A stretch of 64,000 bases of DNA, taken from assembly GCF_010726085.1 (NCBI RefSeq), contig NZ_AP022560.1, positions 5,952,001 to 6,016,000 on the forward strand, given 5' to 3'. The notes under the pieces are model-generated. The model saw only the letters and a program-made list of their open reading frames with translations. It did no database searches and was not told the DNA's origin. The position numbers were made by a program, and so were the translations under genes. Positions within the stretch are counted from its first letter, which is position 1. Each line of letters opens with the position of its first letter. Below, piece by piece: positions 18,165 to 26,934 of the stretch. The DNA is from Mycolicibacterium moriokaense (GTDB lineage: Bacteria; Actinomycetota; Actinomycetes; Mycobacteriales; Mycobacteriaceae).

Positions 18165-18973
18165 AACGTGGCCTTAACCCCGACCGCGGTGGCAATGATG
18201 TTGATGGCGAACAGCGCCATGAATGTGTAGACCACTGTTTCGTTGACCGCATTGCCGACGCCAGCGGGACCACCTTCGACGGTTATGCCCTTGTAACAGG
18301 CGATGAGTCCTGCTGCCAGGCCGAAAAGTGCAGCCTTGATCAACGAAATGATCACGTCGTCGACGTTGGTGATGACGGTGAGCCCGCCGATGAATGAACC
18401 CGGTGTGACGTGCTGAGTGAATACGGAGAAGATGAAGCTTCCGACCAGTCCTACGAGAATAACCACCGACGACAACAAGGTCGCGACCACGGTCGCAGCC
18501 AGTACGCGAGGGACGATCAAGGACTGGATCGGATTGATGCCCATCACACGCAGGGCGTCGAGCTCTTCTCGGATGGTGCGGGCCCCGAGATCAGCGCACA
18601 TCGCCGTCGCTCCGGCGCCAGCAACAACCAAAACCGTTACCACTGGGCCGATTTGCGTGACGGTCCCGTAGGCCGCCCCGGTGCCCGAATAGTCGGCGGC
18701 ACCGAATTCCACCAACAGGATGTTGAAGGTGAAGATCATCAAGACGGTGAACGGGATCGCCAACATCACCGTCGGCAGAAGCGAAACGCGAGCAACGAAG
18801 AACGCCTGCAGGATGAGCTCGCGCCACGCGAAAGGTCTACGCGGGATCAATACCAGGACGTCCAGCGTCATGGCGAAGAAGCCACCAAGGTAGTGAAACG
18901 GCTTAGCCACCTTCGTCGACGCGATGGCGCTCAGCGCTCGGCTGGTTCCCGCGACGTTGCCGGAATTCTCCAT
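18161..18973 (-). CDS. yrbEA: YrbEA-like permease of the Mce transporter
   Basis: 270 residues, the first gene of the mce block. It has the YrbEA hallmarks FAWRELILQAFFVARVSLLP, TVLVVAGAGATAMCADLGARTIREELDALRVMGI and GITVEGGPAGVGNAVNETVV. It forms the inner-membrane channel with YrbEB. The flavin monooxygenase gene at 19068-20720 ends 94 bases upstream on the same strand, so the mce operon may be cotranscribed with it. I saw no KstR-type operator in that gap. Confidence 0.95.
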   Translation of the reverse strand: MENSGNVAGTSRALSAIASTKVAKPFHYLGGFFAMTLDVLVLIPRRPFAWRELILQAFFVARVSLLPTVMLAIPFTVLMIFTFNILLVEFGAADYSGTGAAYGTVTQIGPVVTVLVVAGAGATAMCADLGARTIREELDALRVMGINPIQSLIVPRVLAATVVATLLSSVVILVGLVGSFIFSVFTQHVTPGSFIGGLTVITNVDDVIISLIKAALFGLAAGLIACYKGITVEGGPAGVGNAVNETVVYTFMALFAINIIATAVGVKATL

Positions 18974-19067
18974 CAGTGTGCTCTTCCATCGGATCGATTA
19001 GTCGTCCAATTTCGACCTGCCTAGATCCCGCTCACCGGCGATCATCCGGGGCAAGGGCAGGCCGGGG

Positions 19068-20720
19068 TCAGGAAACTGCCGCCTCCGCGGCGACATGCGC
19101 AAAACGAAAGCCGCGATATCCGTTGTTCGCAACTTCGTTGAGCTTCTCGCGATAGATGGGAATGCCCCAACTGTAGGGAAGGAACTTCTTGGCCTTGCCG
19201 GGAATATTGCCACCCACGTACCAAGAGCCGGCGGACTGGGCGAAGTGTTGCGCCCCTTCGTACACGTGCGCTGTCCAGTCCTCGGCGGCTGCTTCTGCGG
19301 CATCGATGAGATTGAAGCCGTTCGATCGCGCATGGTTGACGAGCCCGGTGACGAAGTCGACCTGGACCTCGGCCGAGCGTGGGATGTTTCCGAAAGTGCC
19401 GTGCGGTCCGCTGTCGATCAGGAGGTTGGGGAACCCCGGAACAGCCACGCCGAGATAGGTGAACGGGCCCTCCGCCCAATACTTCTCCAGAGATACACCG
19501 TTGAGCCCGCGGATTCCCATTCGGGTCAGGGCCCCGGTGAACGCGTCGAATCCGGTTGCGTAAATGATGACATCGAACTCACGCGTCGTGTCTGCAGATT
19601 CAATGCCCGTGGTGGTGAACCGGAGTATGGGATTCTCTCGGAGATCTACGAGTTCGATATTCGGCTTGTTGTAGGCCTCGTAGTAGCCGGTCTCCAGCGG
19701 TGGTCGTTTCATCCCGAAGCCGTGATCCTTTGGAATAAGCTTGTCCGCCGTCTCTGGGTCTTTCACGATCGAGCGGATTTTTTGCGCGAGGAACTCGCTG
19801 AAGTCCGCATTCGCCGCCGGATTGGTGAGCACGTCAGCGTACGTACTGAACATGGCGCGCATTCCGCGCCCATTCCACAAATCTTCATAATGCGCACGCC
19901 GAGCCTCAACGGTGTCATCGAACGCGTTCTTGGTCGCGTCCTCGTGTAAGAACCCGCCGGAGGTCCTCTGCAGTCGCTCGTACAGGGCGGGGTAACCGGA
20001 TCGGATCTCCTCCTGTTCGGCAGCCGAGAGTGCGCAATTGTTCAGGGGCATAGCCCAGTTCGGCGTCCTTTGATATACCGTCAACGACTGGACTTCATCG
20101 ATGATCGCCGGCACCAATTGCACGCCACTGGATCCCGTGCCGATAAGGGCGACCCGCTTGCCGGCCAGGTCGACCCCATCCCGGGGCCACGTCGCGGTGT
20201 GGCAGGTCAGTCCCCGAAAGGTGTCTGTTCCTGGAAAGGAAGGGTAGAAGGGTACGGAGAGAACGCCGCTGGCCGCGATTAGATACGTTGCAGTGAATTT
20301 CTTCCCATTCGAGGTCGTCACCGTCCACAGGGAGCCGACCTCGCTGTAGACAGCGGAAACGACGCGGGCGTCGAACTCGATATCTCTTCGAAGGTCATAG
20401 TCGTTCACGAACTTGTTGAAGTAGGCTTCCAGCTCCGGCTGAGATGCGAAGTGCTCGGTCCAATTCCACTCCGCCAGAAGCTCCTTCGGCGTGAAGTATC
20501 CGTAGGTGTATGCCTCGGAGTCGGTCCGTGCTGCCGGGTAGCGATTCCAGTACCACGTACCTCCAACCCCTGATCCCGCCTCAAGCAGGCGGACCGACCA
20601 ACGGTGCTCCCGGGCACGGTGCAGCTGGTACAGCCCGGTGACGCCAGCGCCTACGATCAGTACTTCGTAGTCTGCCGATTTCGCGTTCTCAGTCTCGGAG
20701 CTGTGCACGCTCGCCGTCAT
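19068..20720 (-). CDS. Flavin-containing Baeyer-Villiger-type monooxygenase
   Basis: A 550-residue class B flavoprotein monooxygenase. The FAD Rossmann motif GAGVTG is at 24-29 and the NADPH motif GTGSSG at 194-199. The Baeyer-Villiger fingerprint FxGxxxHxxxWP is complete at 168-179 (FRGLTCHTATWP). Such enzymes insert oxygen next to a ketone to give an ester or lactone. It directly precedes the mce operon on the same strand, which suggests that the imported compound is its substrate or a precursor. It is divergent from an acyl-CoA dehydrogenase gene block across 439 bases. The C-terminus contains the usual GGNIPGKAKKFLPYSWG segment. Confidence 0.93.
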   Translation of the reverse strand: MTASVHSSETENAKSADYEVLIVGAGVTGLYQLHRAREHRWSVRLLEAGSGVGGTWYWNRYPAARTDSEAYTYGYFTPKELLAEWNWTEHFASQPELEAYFNKFVNDYDLRRDIEFDARVVSAVYSEVGSLWTVTTSNGKKFTATYLIAASGVLSVPFYPSFPGTDTFRGLTCHTATWPRDGVDLAGKRVALIGTGSSGVQLVPAIIDEVQSLTVYQRTPNWAMPLNNCALSAAEQEEIRSGYPALYERLQRTSGGFLHEDATKNAFDDTVEARRAHYEDLWNGRGMRAMFSTYADVLTNPAANADFSEFLAQKIRSIVKDPETADKLIPKDHGFGMKRPPLETGYYEAYNKPNIELVDLRENPILRFTTTGIESADTTREFDVIIYATGFDAFTGALTRMGIRGLNGVSLEKYWAEGPFTYLGVAVPGFPNLLIDSGPHGTFGNIPRSAEVQVDFVTGLVNHARSNGFNLIDAAEAAAEDWTAHVYEGAQHFAQSAGSWYVGGNIPGKAKKFLPYSWGIPIYREKLNEVANNGYRGFRFAHVAAEAAVS

Positions 20721-21159
20721 TGATCAACCTCTCCGTATGTGTGACCGAGGCGTACAGATGGCGGGTGTTTCCCTGGCCAGCTGGTAGTTCGCGCGAGCAG
20801 CCCCATCAGCGCCCCCTCGACGCTGATCACCGCTGCCGTTCGGGTCTCTCATGGCGCAGACGGTAGGAATCTGCGCCGACAGTGGTCAACGGCGTGTGCC
20901 ATTCAGTGGCACGGCCGCTTACTGAACCCTGAGAGAAAGTCTCAGCGACTACTGGAAGACTCGCGTTTCGAATGCTGCTAGATCTGCATCCGACTGCATC
21001 GCAGAGGGGCGAACTGGCCAAGTGAAGGTCCGTTGCCTCAGCCCGTGAAGCCGGTGACTACTGCGTCGATGTAGCTCATATCGCCGAATGCTGTTTCACA
21101 GCAGGTCAATTCGTGGATTGCTAACTGGCCGCCAGCATCGGTATGTGTACAGTCTCAGC
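20721..21159. other. Divergent intergenic region with one palindrome
   Basis: This 439-base stretch separates the monooxygenase gene (minus) from the acyl-CoA dehydrogenase remnant (plus). I see no credible coding sequence; the short open frames there have no start signal or recognisable product. It probably holds the divergent promoters of the catabolic block. The one clear element is the palindrome listed at 20896-20912. Confidence 0.6.
20896..20912. promoter_or_regulatory. 17-base operator-like palindrome GTGCCA-N5-TGGCAC
   Basis: The sequence GTGCCATTCAGTGGCAC is a perfect 6+6 dyad with a five-base centre. It lies 176 bases upstream of the monooxygenase start and 248 bases upstream of the dehydrogenase remnant. 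The short loop and lack of a T-tract argue against a terminator. The size suits a dimeric regulator site. Which regulator binds is unknown; IclR at 24348 is a candidate only by proximity. Confidence 0.4.
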
Positions 21160-21911
21160 ATGCGCCGGAACATTGTCGGTGAGTTTCACGACGACTTTCG
21201 GGCCGCCGCCCGTGCGTTTTTCGAGTGCGAGTGCGTCCCGAACACCGCGAAATGGGAACGTGATGGCAAGGTCAGCCGTGAGGCGTGGGAAGCCGCTAGC
21301 GAGCACGGGTTGCTCGACTGGGCCCTGCCCGAGGCGCATGACGGCCTAGGTGTCGACGACTTCTGGTTCAAGCAAATCGTCGCCGAGGCGATGTTCGCGA
21401 CGGGGGCGATCGGGATCAGACTGGGCGTGCACAATGACATTTTGGTGCTTTACCTCTGCGATCTCACCACAGATGAGTCGCATCTTTCGAAAGAGCACGT
21501 CGAAATCGCTTGTGCTGCTGCTTCACCTTCTGCGCATAGAGGGCGTGGATTCATCAAGTCCTATGCGCTCGAACGGACGGCCTTCGGCCAACCTATCGGC
21601 ACACATCAGGTCAGCCGCCATTTCCTGCCGGAGATGCAGACCAAACTCGTTGCGGCCCAGATCTATCTGGATCAGTACGTCCTGGCGCTCAACGCCGGTG
21701 AGCTGACCGCGGAGGATGCAGCCGCCCTGAAATGGTGCACCTCCGAGGTGCAGTGGCAGATCTGGACCGCTGTCTGCAGATGTATGGCGGATATAGATAT
21801 ATCAACGAATACGAGATCGCGCAGTTGTGGCGCGATGCGCGACTGCAGCGAATCTACGGTGGAACGTCAGAGATCATGAAGGACCTGACGAGCCGCTCGA
21901 TGGGGTTCTGA
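21160..21911 (+). pseudogene. Acyl-CoA dehydrogenase remnant (large internal deletion plus frameshift)
   Basis: The first ~115 residues from ATG 21160 are a normal acyl-CoA dehydrogenase N-terminus (LPEAHDGLGV, then VHNDILVLYLCDLTTDE). The sequence then jumps, through about 60 unrelated bases near 21480-21545, to the C-terminal domain (SYALERTAFGQPIGTHQ), so roughly 120-130 residues of the substrate- and FAD-binding middle are missing. A second lesion near 21762 is consistent with loss of one base (ATCTGG for ATCCTGG). After it the proper C-terminus continues in another frame as LQMYGGYRYINEYEIAQ and ends IYGGTSEIMKDLTSRSMGF, stopping at 21911. The gene cannot make a working enzyme. Intact acyl-CoA dehydrogenase genes follow directly. 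Confidence 0.88.
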
Positions 21912-22010
21912 CAGGCGTGGATGAACGGTGAAGACCGTCAGTTGAAACCTGATCGTCGCGAAGCGGGCAGAAGACGATGCGCTGCCCACGGCCGAAAGAC
22001 TGAGCAACAT

Positions 22011-23171
22011 ATGAGCGAATTCGACGCGCTGTGTGCCAACGAACCAGAGCTGGCCAAATTGCGTACCTCGATCCGCGAGTTCCTGGTCGCCGATCGTGAA
22101 GAGTTCGGGTGGAGACCGTCCGTGGACGCCTGGCTGTCGCACTGGGACGAGGCGTTCAGCGCGCGGCTGGGCGATGCCGGCTATTTGGGTCTGACTATTC
22201 CGCCCGAGTACGGGGGCCGCGGCCTCAGTCACCTGCACCGATACGTCGTGACCGAAGAGCTGCTCGTGGCAGGCGCGCCCGTGGCGGCGCACTGGATTGC
22301 CGACCGCCAGGTTGCGCCCGCGTTGCTGTCGTACGGCAACGACGAGCAGCGACAACGCATTCTGCCCCGAATCGCGGCAGGGCGGTTCTTCTCCGCGATC
22401 GGGATGAGCGAACCCGGGGCCGGCTCGGATCTGGCCGCCTGTGCCACCCGTGCCACCAGGGTCGACGGCGGCTGGGTACTCAACGGCCGAAAGACATGGA
22501 CCAGCGGGGCCCACCACGCACACCAGATCGTTGTGCTCGCGCGGACGGCTTCCCTCGATCCCGAGACGCGCCACGCGGGGTTCAGCCAGTTCCTGGTGTC
22601 CACTGATTCTGCGGGACTGACAATTGATCCGATCGTCATGATGGACGGCCAGCACCACTTCAACGAGACGAGCTTCGAGGACGTCTTCGTAGCCGACGCC
22701 GACGTGCTCGGCGAACTCGGCAACGGTTGGCACCAGGTCACCTCCGAGCTCTCGTTTGAGCGCAGTGGCCCTGAGCGCATCCTGTCCACCACCGCCCTCA
22801 TCCTCGCAGCGATCGAGATGCTGGCCACGTCAGGCGATGTCGAGGGCCGCACCCAGGGCGCAGTGGGCGAGCTACTCGCGCGGTTGCTTTCGCTCCGTCA
22901 GCTGTCGGTGTCGGTGGCACGGGTCCTGTCCACCGGCGGCTCGGCCGCGAATCAAGCCGCCCTCGTCAAAGACCTGGGCACCCGCTTCGAACAGGATTCC
23001 GTCGAGCTGGTTCGAGAGCTGATCGATTACCGCGACGGGACCGAACCGTTGACGTCCGAGCTGCAGGCGCTGCTGAACAGCGCGACCCTTCACTCGCCGC
23101 TGTTCACGTTGCGAGGGGGAACCAACGAGGTGCTGCGCGGAGTGGTCGCGCGCGGCATGGGCCTGCGATGA
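22011..23171 (+). CDS. Acyl-CoA dehydrogenase, large subunit of a heteromeric pair
   Basis: 386 residues from ATG 22011; the open frame extends 30 codons upstream but that part has no family similarity. It shows IPPEYGGRGL, the FAD/substrate motif IGMSEPGAGSDLA, LNGRKTWTSGA and a C-terminal LRGGTNEVLRG. The catalytic Glu in the C-terminal position of medium-chain enzymes (YEGT) is Gly here. A Glu in the helix-G position (SFERSGPER, near 245) could serve instead, as in some long-chain and steroid enzymes. Together with the next gene it resembles the mycobacterial alpha2beta2 acyl-CoA dehydrogenases (FadE28/29 type) used on bulky steroid side chains. Confidence 0.9.
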   Translation: MSEFDALCANEPELAKLRTSIREFLVADREEFGWRPSVDAWLSHWDEAFSARLGDAGYLGLTIPPEYGGRGLSHLHRYVVTEELLVAGAPVAAHWIADRQVAPALLSYGNDEQRQRILPRIAAGRFFSAIGMSEPGAGSDLAACATRATRVDGGWVLNGRKTWTSGAHHAHQIVVLARTASLDPETRHAGFSQFLVSTDSAGLTIDPIVMMDGQHHFNETSFEDVFVADADVLGELGNGWHQVTSELSFERSGPERILSTTALILAAIEMLATSGDVEGRTQGAVGELLARLLSLRQLSVSVARVLSTGGSAANQAALVKDLGTRFEQDSVELVRELIDYRDGTEPLTSELQALLNSATLHSPLFTLRGGTNEVLRGVVARGMGLR

Positions 23172-23202
23172 GCGCTCCAGCGAGCAAGAGAAAGGCAGTG
23201 CA

Positions 23203-24309
23203 ATGAGCGTATTGGCCGGTGGTGTGTTCGCCACGGGCGCAGCAACAGACGAGGAGACGCAGCTCCGGGAGCTAGTGGATGACCTCGGTGCACAGTCCGT
23301 CGACGCCCGTCGCGGACACCGGGGCATACCCGAGACGTTCGACGATGTCCTGTGGCGCAATCTGGAGCAGACCGGGCTGACCCGGCTCACCAGTACGTCA
23401 GACCTCGGTGCGGGCCCCACCGAATCTGCCATCGTGCTCCGCGGGCTGGCGCGGCACTCCGGGGCGGTCCCCGTCGCGGAAACGGATATCCTCGCCGCCT
23501 GGCTTGGTGCGCAGGCCGGTATCGACCTGCCCGAGGTGGGACCACTGACCGTCGCGATAGCCGACGCCTTCACGGGTGTGAACCAGGATCGGGTGAGCGG
23601 CACGGCTCGCGATGTGCCGTGGACCCGCGCCGCCGATGCCGTGCTGCTGGCGGTGCCAGCACCCACCGGTCTGCTGGTCCGGCGCGTCTCGGACGGCGAC
23701 ATCACCATCACCGATGGCCACAATCTGGCGGGCGAACCACGTGACGTCGTCGCTTTCGATTTGCCGGCAACGTCGTTCGACATCCTCGACGCCTCGGTCG
23801 CCGACGAGTTGACGCGACGCGGCGCATGGGCTCGCTGTGTGCAGACCATCGGCGCACTCGATGCCGCAGCCGAACTATCCGTTGCGCACACGCGCGACCG
23901 CGTCCAGTTTGGCCGTGCGCTAAGCAAGTTCCAGGCGGTGCAGCACGCCTTAGCCGGAATGGCCGGCGAGATCGAGCGTGCCAGGGCTACCACGACGCTA
24001 GCGGTCGCCGCCACTGCCGATCACGGATTTGCCAGTGCGCAAGCCGATTACGCGGTCACGATCGCCAAGGTGACGCTCGGCCGAGTGGTCCCATCGGTCG
24101 CCACCGTCGCGCACCAGCTACACGGCGCCATCGGTGTCACCATCGAGCACCAACTGTGGTCGTCGACCACCCGTGCGCTCAGCTGGATCGGTGAGTTCGG
24201 CAGCACCGGGCGGTATAGCCGACGGCTCGGCAGTGTCGCACTGAACACCGCACGCGGCGGCAACCTGTGGGACGCGCTTATCGGCTTCGATCAGACCGGT
24301 TGGGCCTGA
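23203..24309 (+). CDS. Acyl-CoA dehydrogenase, small/partner subunit
   Basis: 368 residues; an AGAAAGG ribosome site precedes ATG 23203, 31 bases after the large-subunit stop. The middle domain is shorter and less conserved than in normal acyl-CoA dehydrogenases, and the SEPGAGSD motif is absent. The C-terminal domain keeps the FAD-contact sequence RVQFGRALSKFQAVQH and QLHGAIGVTIEHQL. This is the usual picture of the non-catalytic or half-site subunit in heterotetrameric mycobacterial enzymes, so both genes should be needed for activity. Confidence 0.88.
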   Translation: MSVLAGGVFATGAATDEETQLRELVDDLGAQSVDARRGHRGIPETFDDVLWRNLEQTGLTRLTSTSDLGAGPTESAIVLRGLARHSGAVPVAETDILAAWLGAQAGIDLPEVGPLTVAIADAFTGVNQDRVSGTARDVPWTRAADAVLLAVPAPTGLLVRRVSDGDITITDGHNLAGEPRDVVAFDLPATSFDILDASVADELTRRGAWARCVQTIGALDAAAELSVAHTRDRVQFGRALSKFQAVQHALAGMAGEIERARATTTLAVAATADHGFASAQADYAVTIAKVTLGRVVPSVATVAHQLHGAIGVTIEHQLWSSTTRALSWIGEFGSTGRYSRRLGSVALNTARGGNLWDALIGFDQTGWA

Positions 24310-24347
24310 CTCCTCGGCCCATGACGTTCCAGCCTGTTCCAGGTTAA

Positions 24348-25106
24348 TCATCGCGGCCGCGCTTGGGCGCGTGACGCGACCCTGGCTATCGCGGAGGCGG
24401 TGATCCTGGCCGCGCTCAGCACCTGATCGGGCCGCAATGTTTCACGCGATCCGCGCAACTCGAGCGCAGAGTGGACGACCCGCGAGCCGGGGACCGGTAT
24501 CGGAACGGCAACCGATGCCAACGCCGGGTCGATCTCACCCTGCTCGAGTGCGTAGCCGTCCTGCCGGACCTGGTGCAGCTGAGTCAGCAGACGTTGATCC
24601 CGGGCGGTCAGACCCCTCGGTTGAGCATCTGCATCACCGAGTAACGCGGTGAGCTTGCGTGGCGACAGTGCTGCGAGCAGCACCCTGCCCGCGGCCGACC
24701 GACGTGCGGGCACACGAAAGTCGGTGCGGCGCACAGTTGCAACGCCATGTCTGGGAACGTGCCTTTCCAGGTATGCGACATCGGCGCCGTCCAACAGCCC
24801 TGCCTGCACCGTGAGTCCGGTGGCGCGGCAAAGGTCCGCCAGGTAGGGCTGCACGGCTTCCTTGACGTCGGATGGGTAGTGCCGGTTACCAATCTCGAAG
24901 AGGGTCAGCCCGATCTGGTAGCCACCCTTACCCTGGCGCAACGCCCCCAGCATGACCAGTTGCCGGGCCAATCGAAATACCGTCGATTTGGGCAGCCCGG
25001 TGATTTGCGCGAGTTCACTCGAACCCATAGGTTCGGGTGCCGCGGCAATCAGATCCAGGAGCATGAAAGCCCTCCCGAGAACCGACTGCGGCAAATCGTT
25101 AGTCAC
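24348..25106 (-). CDS. IclR-family transcriptional regulator
   Basis: 252 residues from GTG 25106. The N-terminal winged helix is clear (SSELAQITGLPKSTVFRLARQL, about 29-50) followed by the IclR effector domain with VARRSAAGRVLLAAL-like and EQGEIDPALASVAVPIP segments. IclR proteins sense small acids or aromatics and often control neighbouring catabolic operons. It sits between the acyl-CoA dehydrogenase pair (convergent, 38-base gap) and the monooxygenase operon starting at 25267 (divergent, 160 bases). The operon at 25267 is its most likely target. Confidence 0.92.
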   Translation of the reverse strand: MTNDLPQSVLGRAFMLLDLIAAAPEPMGSSELAQITGLPKSTVFRLARQLVMLGALRQGKGGYQIGLTLFEIGNRHYPSDVKEAVQPYLADLCRATGLTVQAGLLDGADVAYLERHVPRHGVATVRRTDFRVPARRSAAGRVLLAALSPRKLTALLGDADAQPRGLTARDQRLLTQLHQVRQDGYALEQGEIDPALASVAVPIPVPGSRVVHSALELRGSRETLRPDQVLSAARITASAIARVASRAQARPR

Positions 25107-25266
25107 CGTCAGGCAGTCGTTGGTCGCGCTGTTACGGGATGTTCGCAGTCACGCCGGAACTCAAGCATGGCGGCGAGACTACCGCACAGTCGATTTCGTC
25201 GGGCTGTGCCGCTGATCGGCACCAGTCGTTGACCGCAATTTACGGCGATTCCTAGTGTTCGCCGAC
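25107..25266. promoter_or_regulatory. IclR/monooxygenase divergent promoter region with a direct repeat
   Basis: The 160 bases between the IclR start and the monooxygenase start contain two near-identical 15-mers, CAGTCGTTGGTCGCG at 25114-25128 and CAGTCGTTGACCGCA at 25223-25237. One lies close to each gene start. That layout fits a regulator acting on both promoters. No binding site is known for this IclR protein, so the assignment is tentative. Confidence 0.35.
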
Positions 25267-26934
25267 ATGAGAGACGTGAACAACCGTGCTGACACGGTAC
25301 TGGACGCGGTGGTGATAGGCGCTGGTTTCGCAGGGCTATACATGCTTCATCGGCTCCGCGATCACCTTGGGCTTCAGGTGCGTGTGTTCGAGGCCGCCGG
25401 TGGAGTCGGCGGCGTCTGGTACTACAACCGTTACCCGGGCGCCCGCTGCGACTCCGACGGTTTCGTCTACTGCTATTCGTTCGACCGGCAGCTGCTGCAG
25501 GAGTGGCAGTGGGGCGGCAAGTACCCCGCCCAGCCGGAACTGCTGCGCTACCTCGAGCACGTCGCTGACCGCCACGACCTGCGCCGCGACATCACCTTCG
25601 ATACTCGCGTCACCGCCGCCGAGTACGACGAGCAGAATGCGCGCTGGACAGTCACCACCGATAGCGGAGAGACCGTGTCGACTCGGTTCCTGATCACTGG
25701 TATCGGCCACATGTCGATCGCCCGTTATGTGCCTGACCTTCCAGGGCTGGAGAACTTTGGTGGACAGTGGTTCCACACGGGATCGTGGCCGCACGAGCCG
25801 GTCGACTTCAGCGGAAAGCGGGTCGGGGTGATCGGAACGGGCTCGTCCGGGGTCCAATGCATCCCCGTCGTCGCCTCGCAGGCGAACCATCTCACCGTAT
25901 TTCAGCGAACCCCCCAGTACAGCATCCCCGCGCGCCACGAGACGGTCGACGAAAACTTCTGGCGCGAGGTGAAGGCCAACTACGACGAGATCTGGGAACA
26001 CGCAAAGGTTTCGGCGAGCGGCTTTCCGTGGAAGCACAACGGAAAGCGCGCGATGGAGGTGTCCGACGAAGAGCGGCAGGAGATCTACGAGAATCTATGG
26101 CGCCAGGGCGGAGTTCGGTTTGCCAACGGTTCCTTCCGTGATCTGGTCACCGACGAAGAAGCCAACCGCACCGTCTCAGATTTCATCCGCGAAAAGATCC
26201 GCCAGACCGTCAAGGATCCGGCGCTCGCCGAGAAGCTCATACCGCAGCACCCATTCATGTCCCGGAGACCGATCGTCGACACGGACTACTTCGAGACCTA
26301 CAACCGTGATGACGTGACACTGGTCGATGTCAACGAGACGCCGATCATCGAGCTGACCGCGTCCGGGGTGCGCACATCCGACGCCGAACACCCGATCGAC
26401 ATCCTGATCCTGGCCACTGGGTTTGACGTGGTCACCGGGCCGTACTTCGGCATCGATTTCCGCGGCCGCGGTGGGCTGCGACTGAACGACGCCTGGCGGG
26501 AGGGACCCTCGGGTTATCTCGGCCTGCAAACCGCCGGCTTTCCCAACCTGTTCACGATCACCGGACCGGGGAGCACCCTCGGGAACTTGCCCCTCACCAT
26601 CGAGACCCATGTGGAATGGATTTCGGACTGCATCAACCACCTGAGGGACAACGACATCGACGAGATCGAGGCCAACCCGGAGGCGGAGAAGGAGTGGATG
26701 CGACAGGTGAACGAGCAAGCCGAGAAGTCGATGATTTCGCGCGCTGACTCGTGGATCAATGGCGCGAACATTCCAGGGAAGCAACGCGCGTACGTCTTTT
26801 ACTGGGGCCACTTCGGCTACTTCCGTAACTTGTGCTCGGACATCGCCAAGAAGGGATACCAGGGGTTCATCCTCACCACGCGGCGCAAACCGGAGTCAGA
26901 TCGTTCCCACCACGGCGAGGCTCTGTTGAAGTGA
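25267..26934 (+). CDS. Second Baeyer-Villiger-type flavin monooxygenase
   Basis: 555 residues from ATG 25267; a GTG four codons upstream is also possible. FAD motif GAGFAG at 18-23, NADPH motif GTGSSG at 190-195, and the complete fingerprint FGGQWFHTGSWP at 164-175. The sequence is clearly different from the enzyme at 19068-20720, for example YYNRYPGARCDSDGF against YWNRYPAARTDSEAY. The two therefore probably oxidise different ketones, or act at successive steps, rather than being a recent duplication. Its stop overlaps the next start in GTGA, making it the first gene of an operon that runs to about 36364. Confidence 0.93.
   Translation: MRDVNNRADTVLDAVVIGAGFAGLYMLHRLRDHLGLQVRVFEAAGGVGGVWYYNRYPGARCDSDGFVYCYSFDRQLLQEWQWGGKYPAQPELLRYLEHVADRHDLRRDITFDTRVTAAEYDEQNARWTVTTDSGETVSTRFLITGIGHMSIARYVPDLPGLENFGGQWFHTGSWPHEPVDFSGKRVGVIGTGSSGVQCIPVVASQANHLTVFQRTPQYSIPARHETVDENFWREVKANYDEIWEHAKVSASGFPWKHNGKRAMEVSDEERQEIYENLWRQGGVRFANGSFRDLVTDEEANRTVSDFIREKIRQTVKDPALAEKLIPQHPFMSRRPIVDTDYFETYNRDDVTLVDVNETPIIELTASGVRTSDAEHPIDILILATGFDVVTGPYFGIDFRGRGGLRLNDAWREGPSGYLGLQTAGFPNLFTITGPGSTLGNLPLTIETHVEWISDCINHLRDNDIDEIEANPEAEKEWMRQVNEQAEKSMISRADSWINGANIPGKQRAYVFYWGHFGYFRNLCSDIAKKGYQGFILTTRRKPESDRSHHGEALLK

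Noticed and set aside
18974..19067. KstR-type operator upstream of the mce operon
   Set aside because: No TnnAACnnGTTnnA-like dyad found in this gap or in 20721-21159, so the operon cannot be assigned to the cholesterol regulon from sequence.
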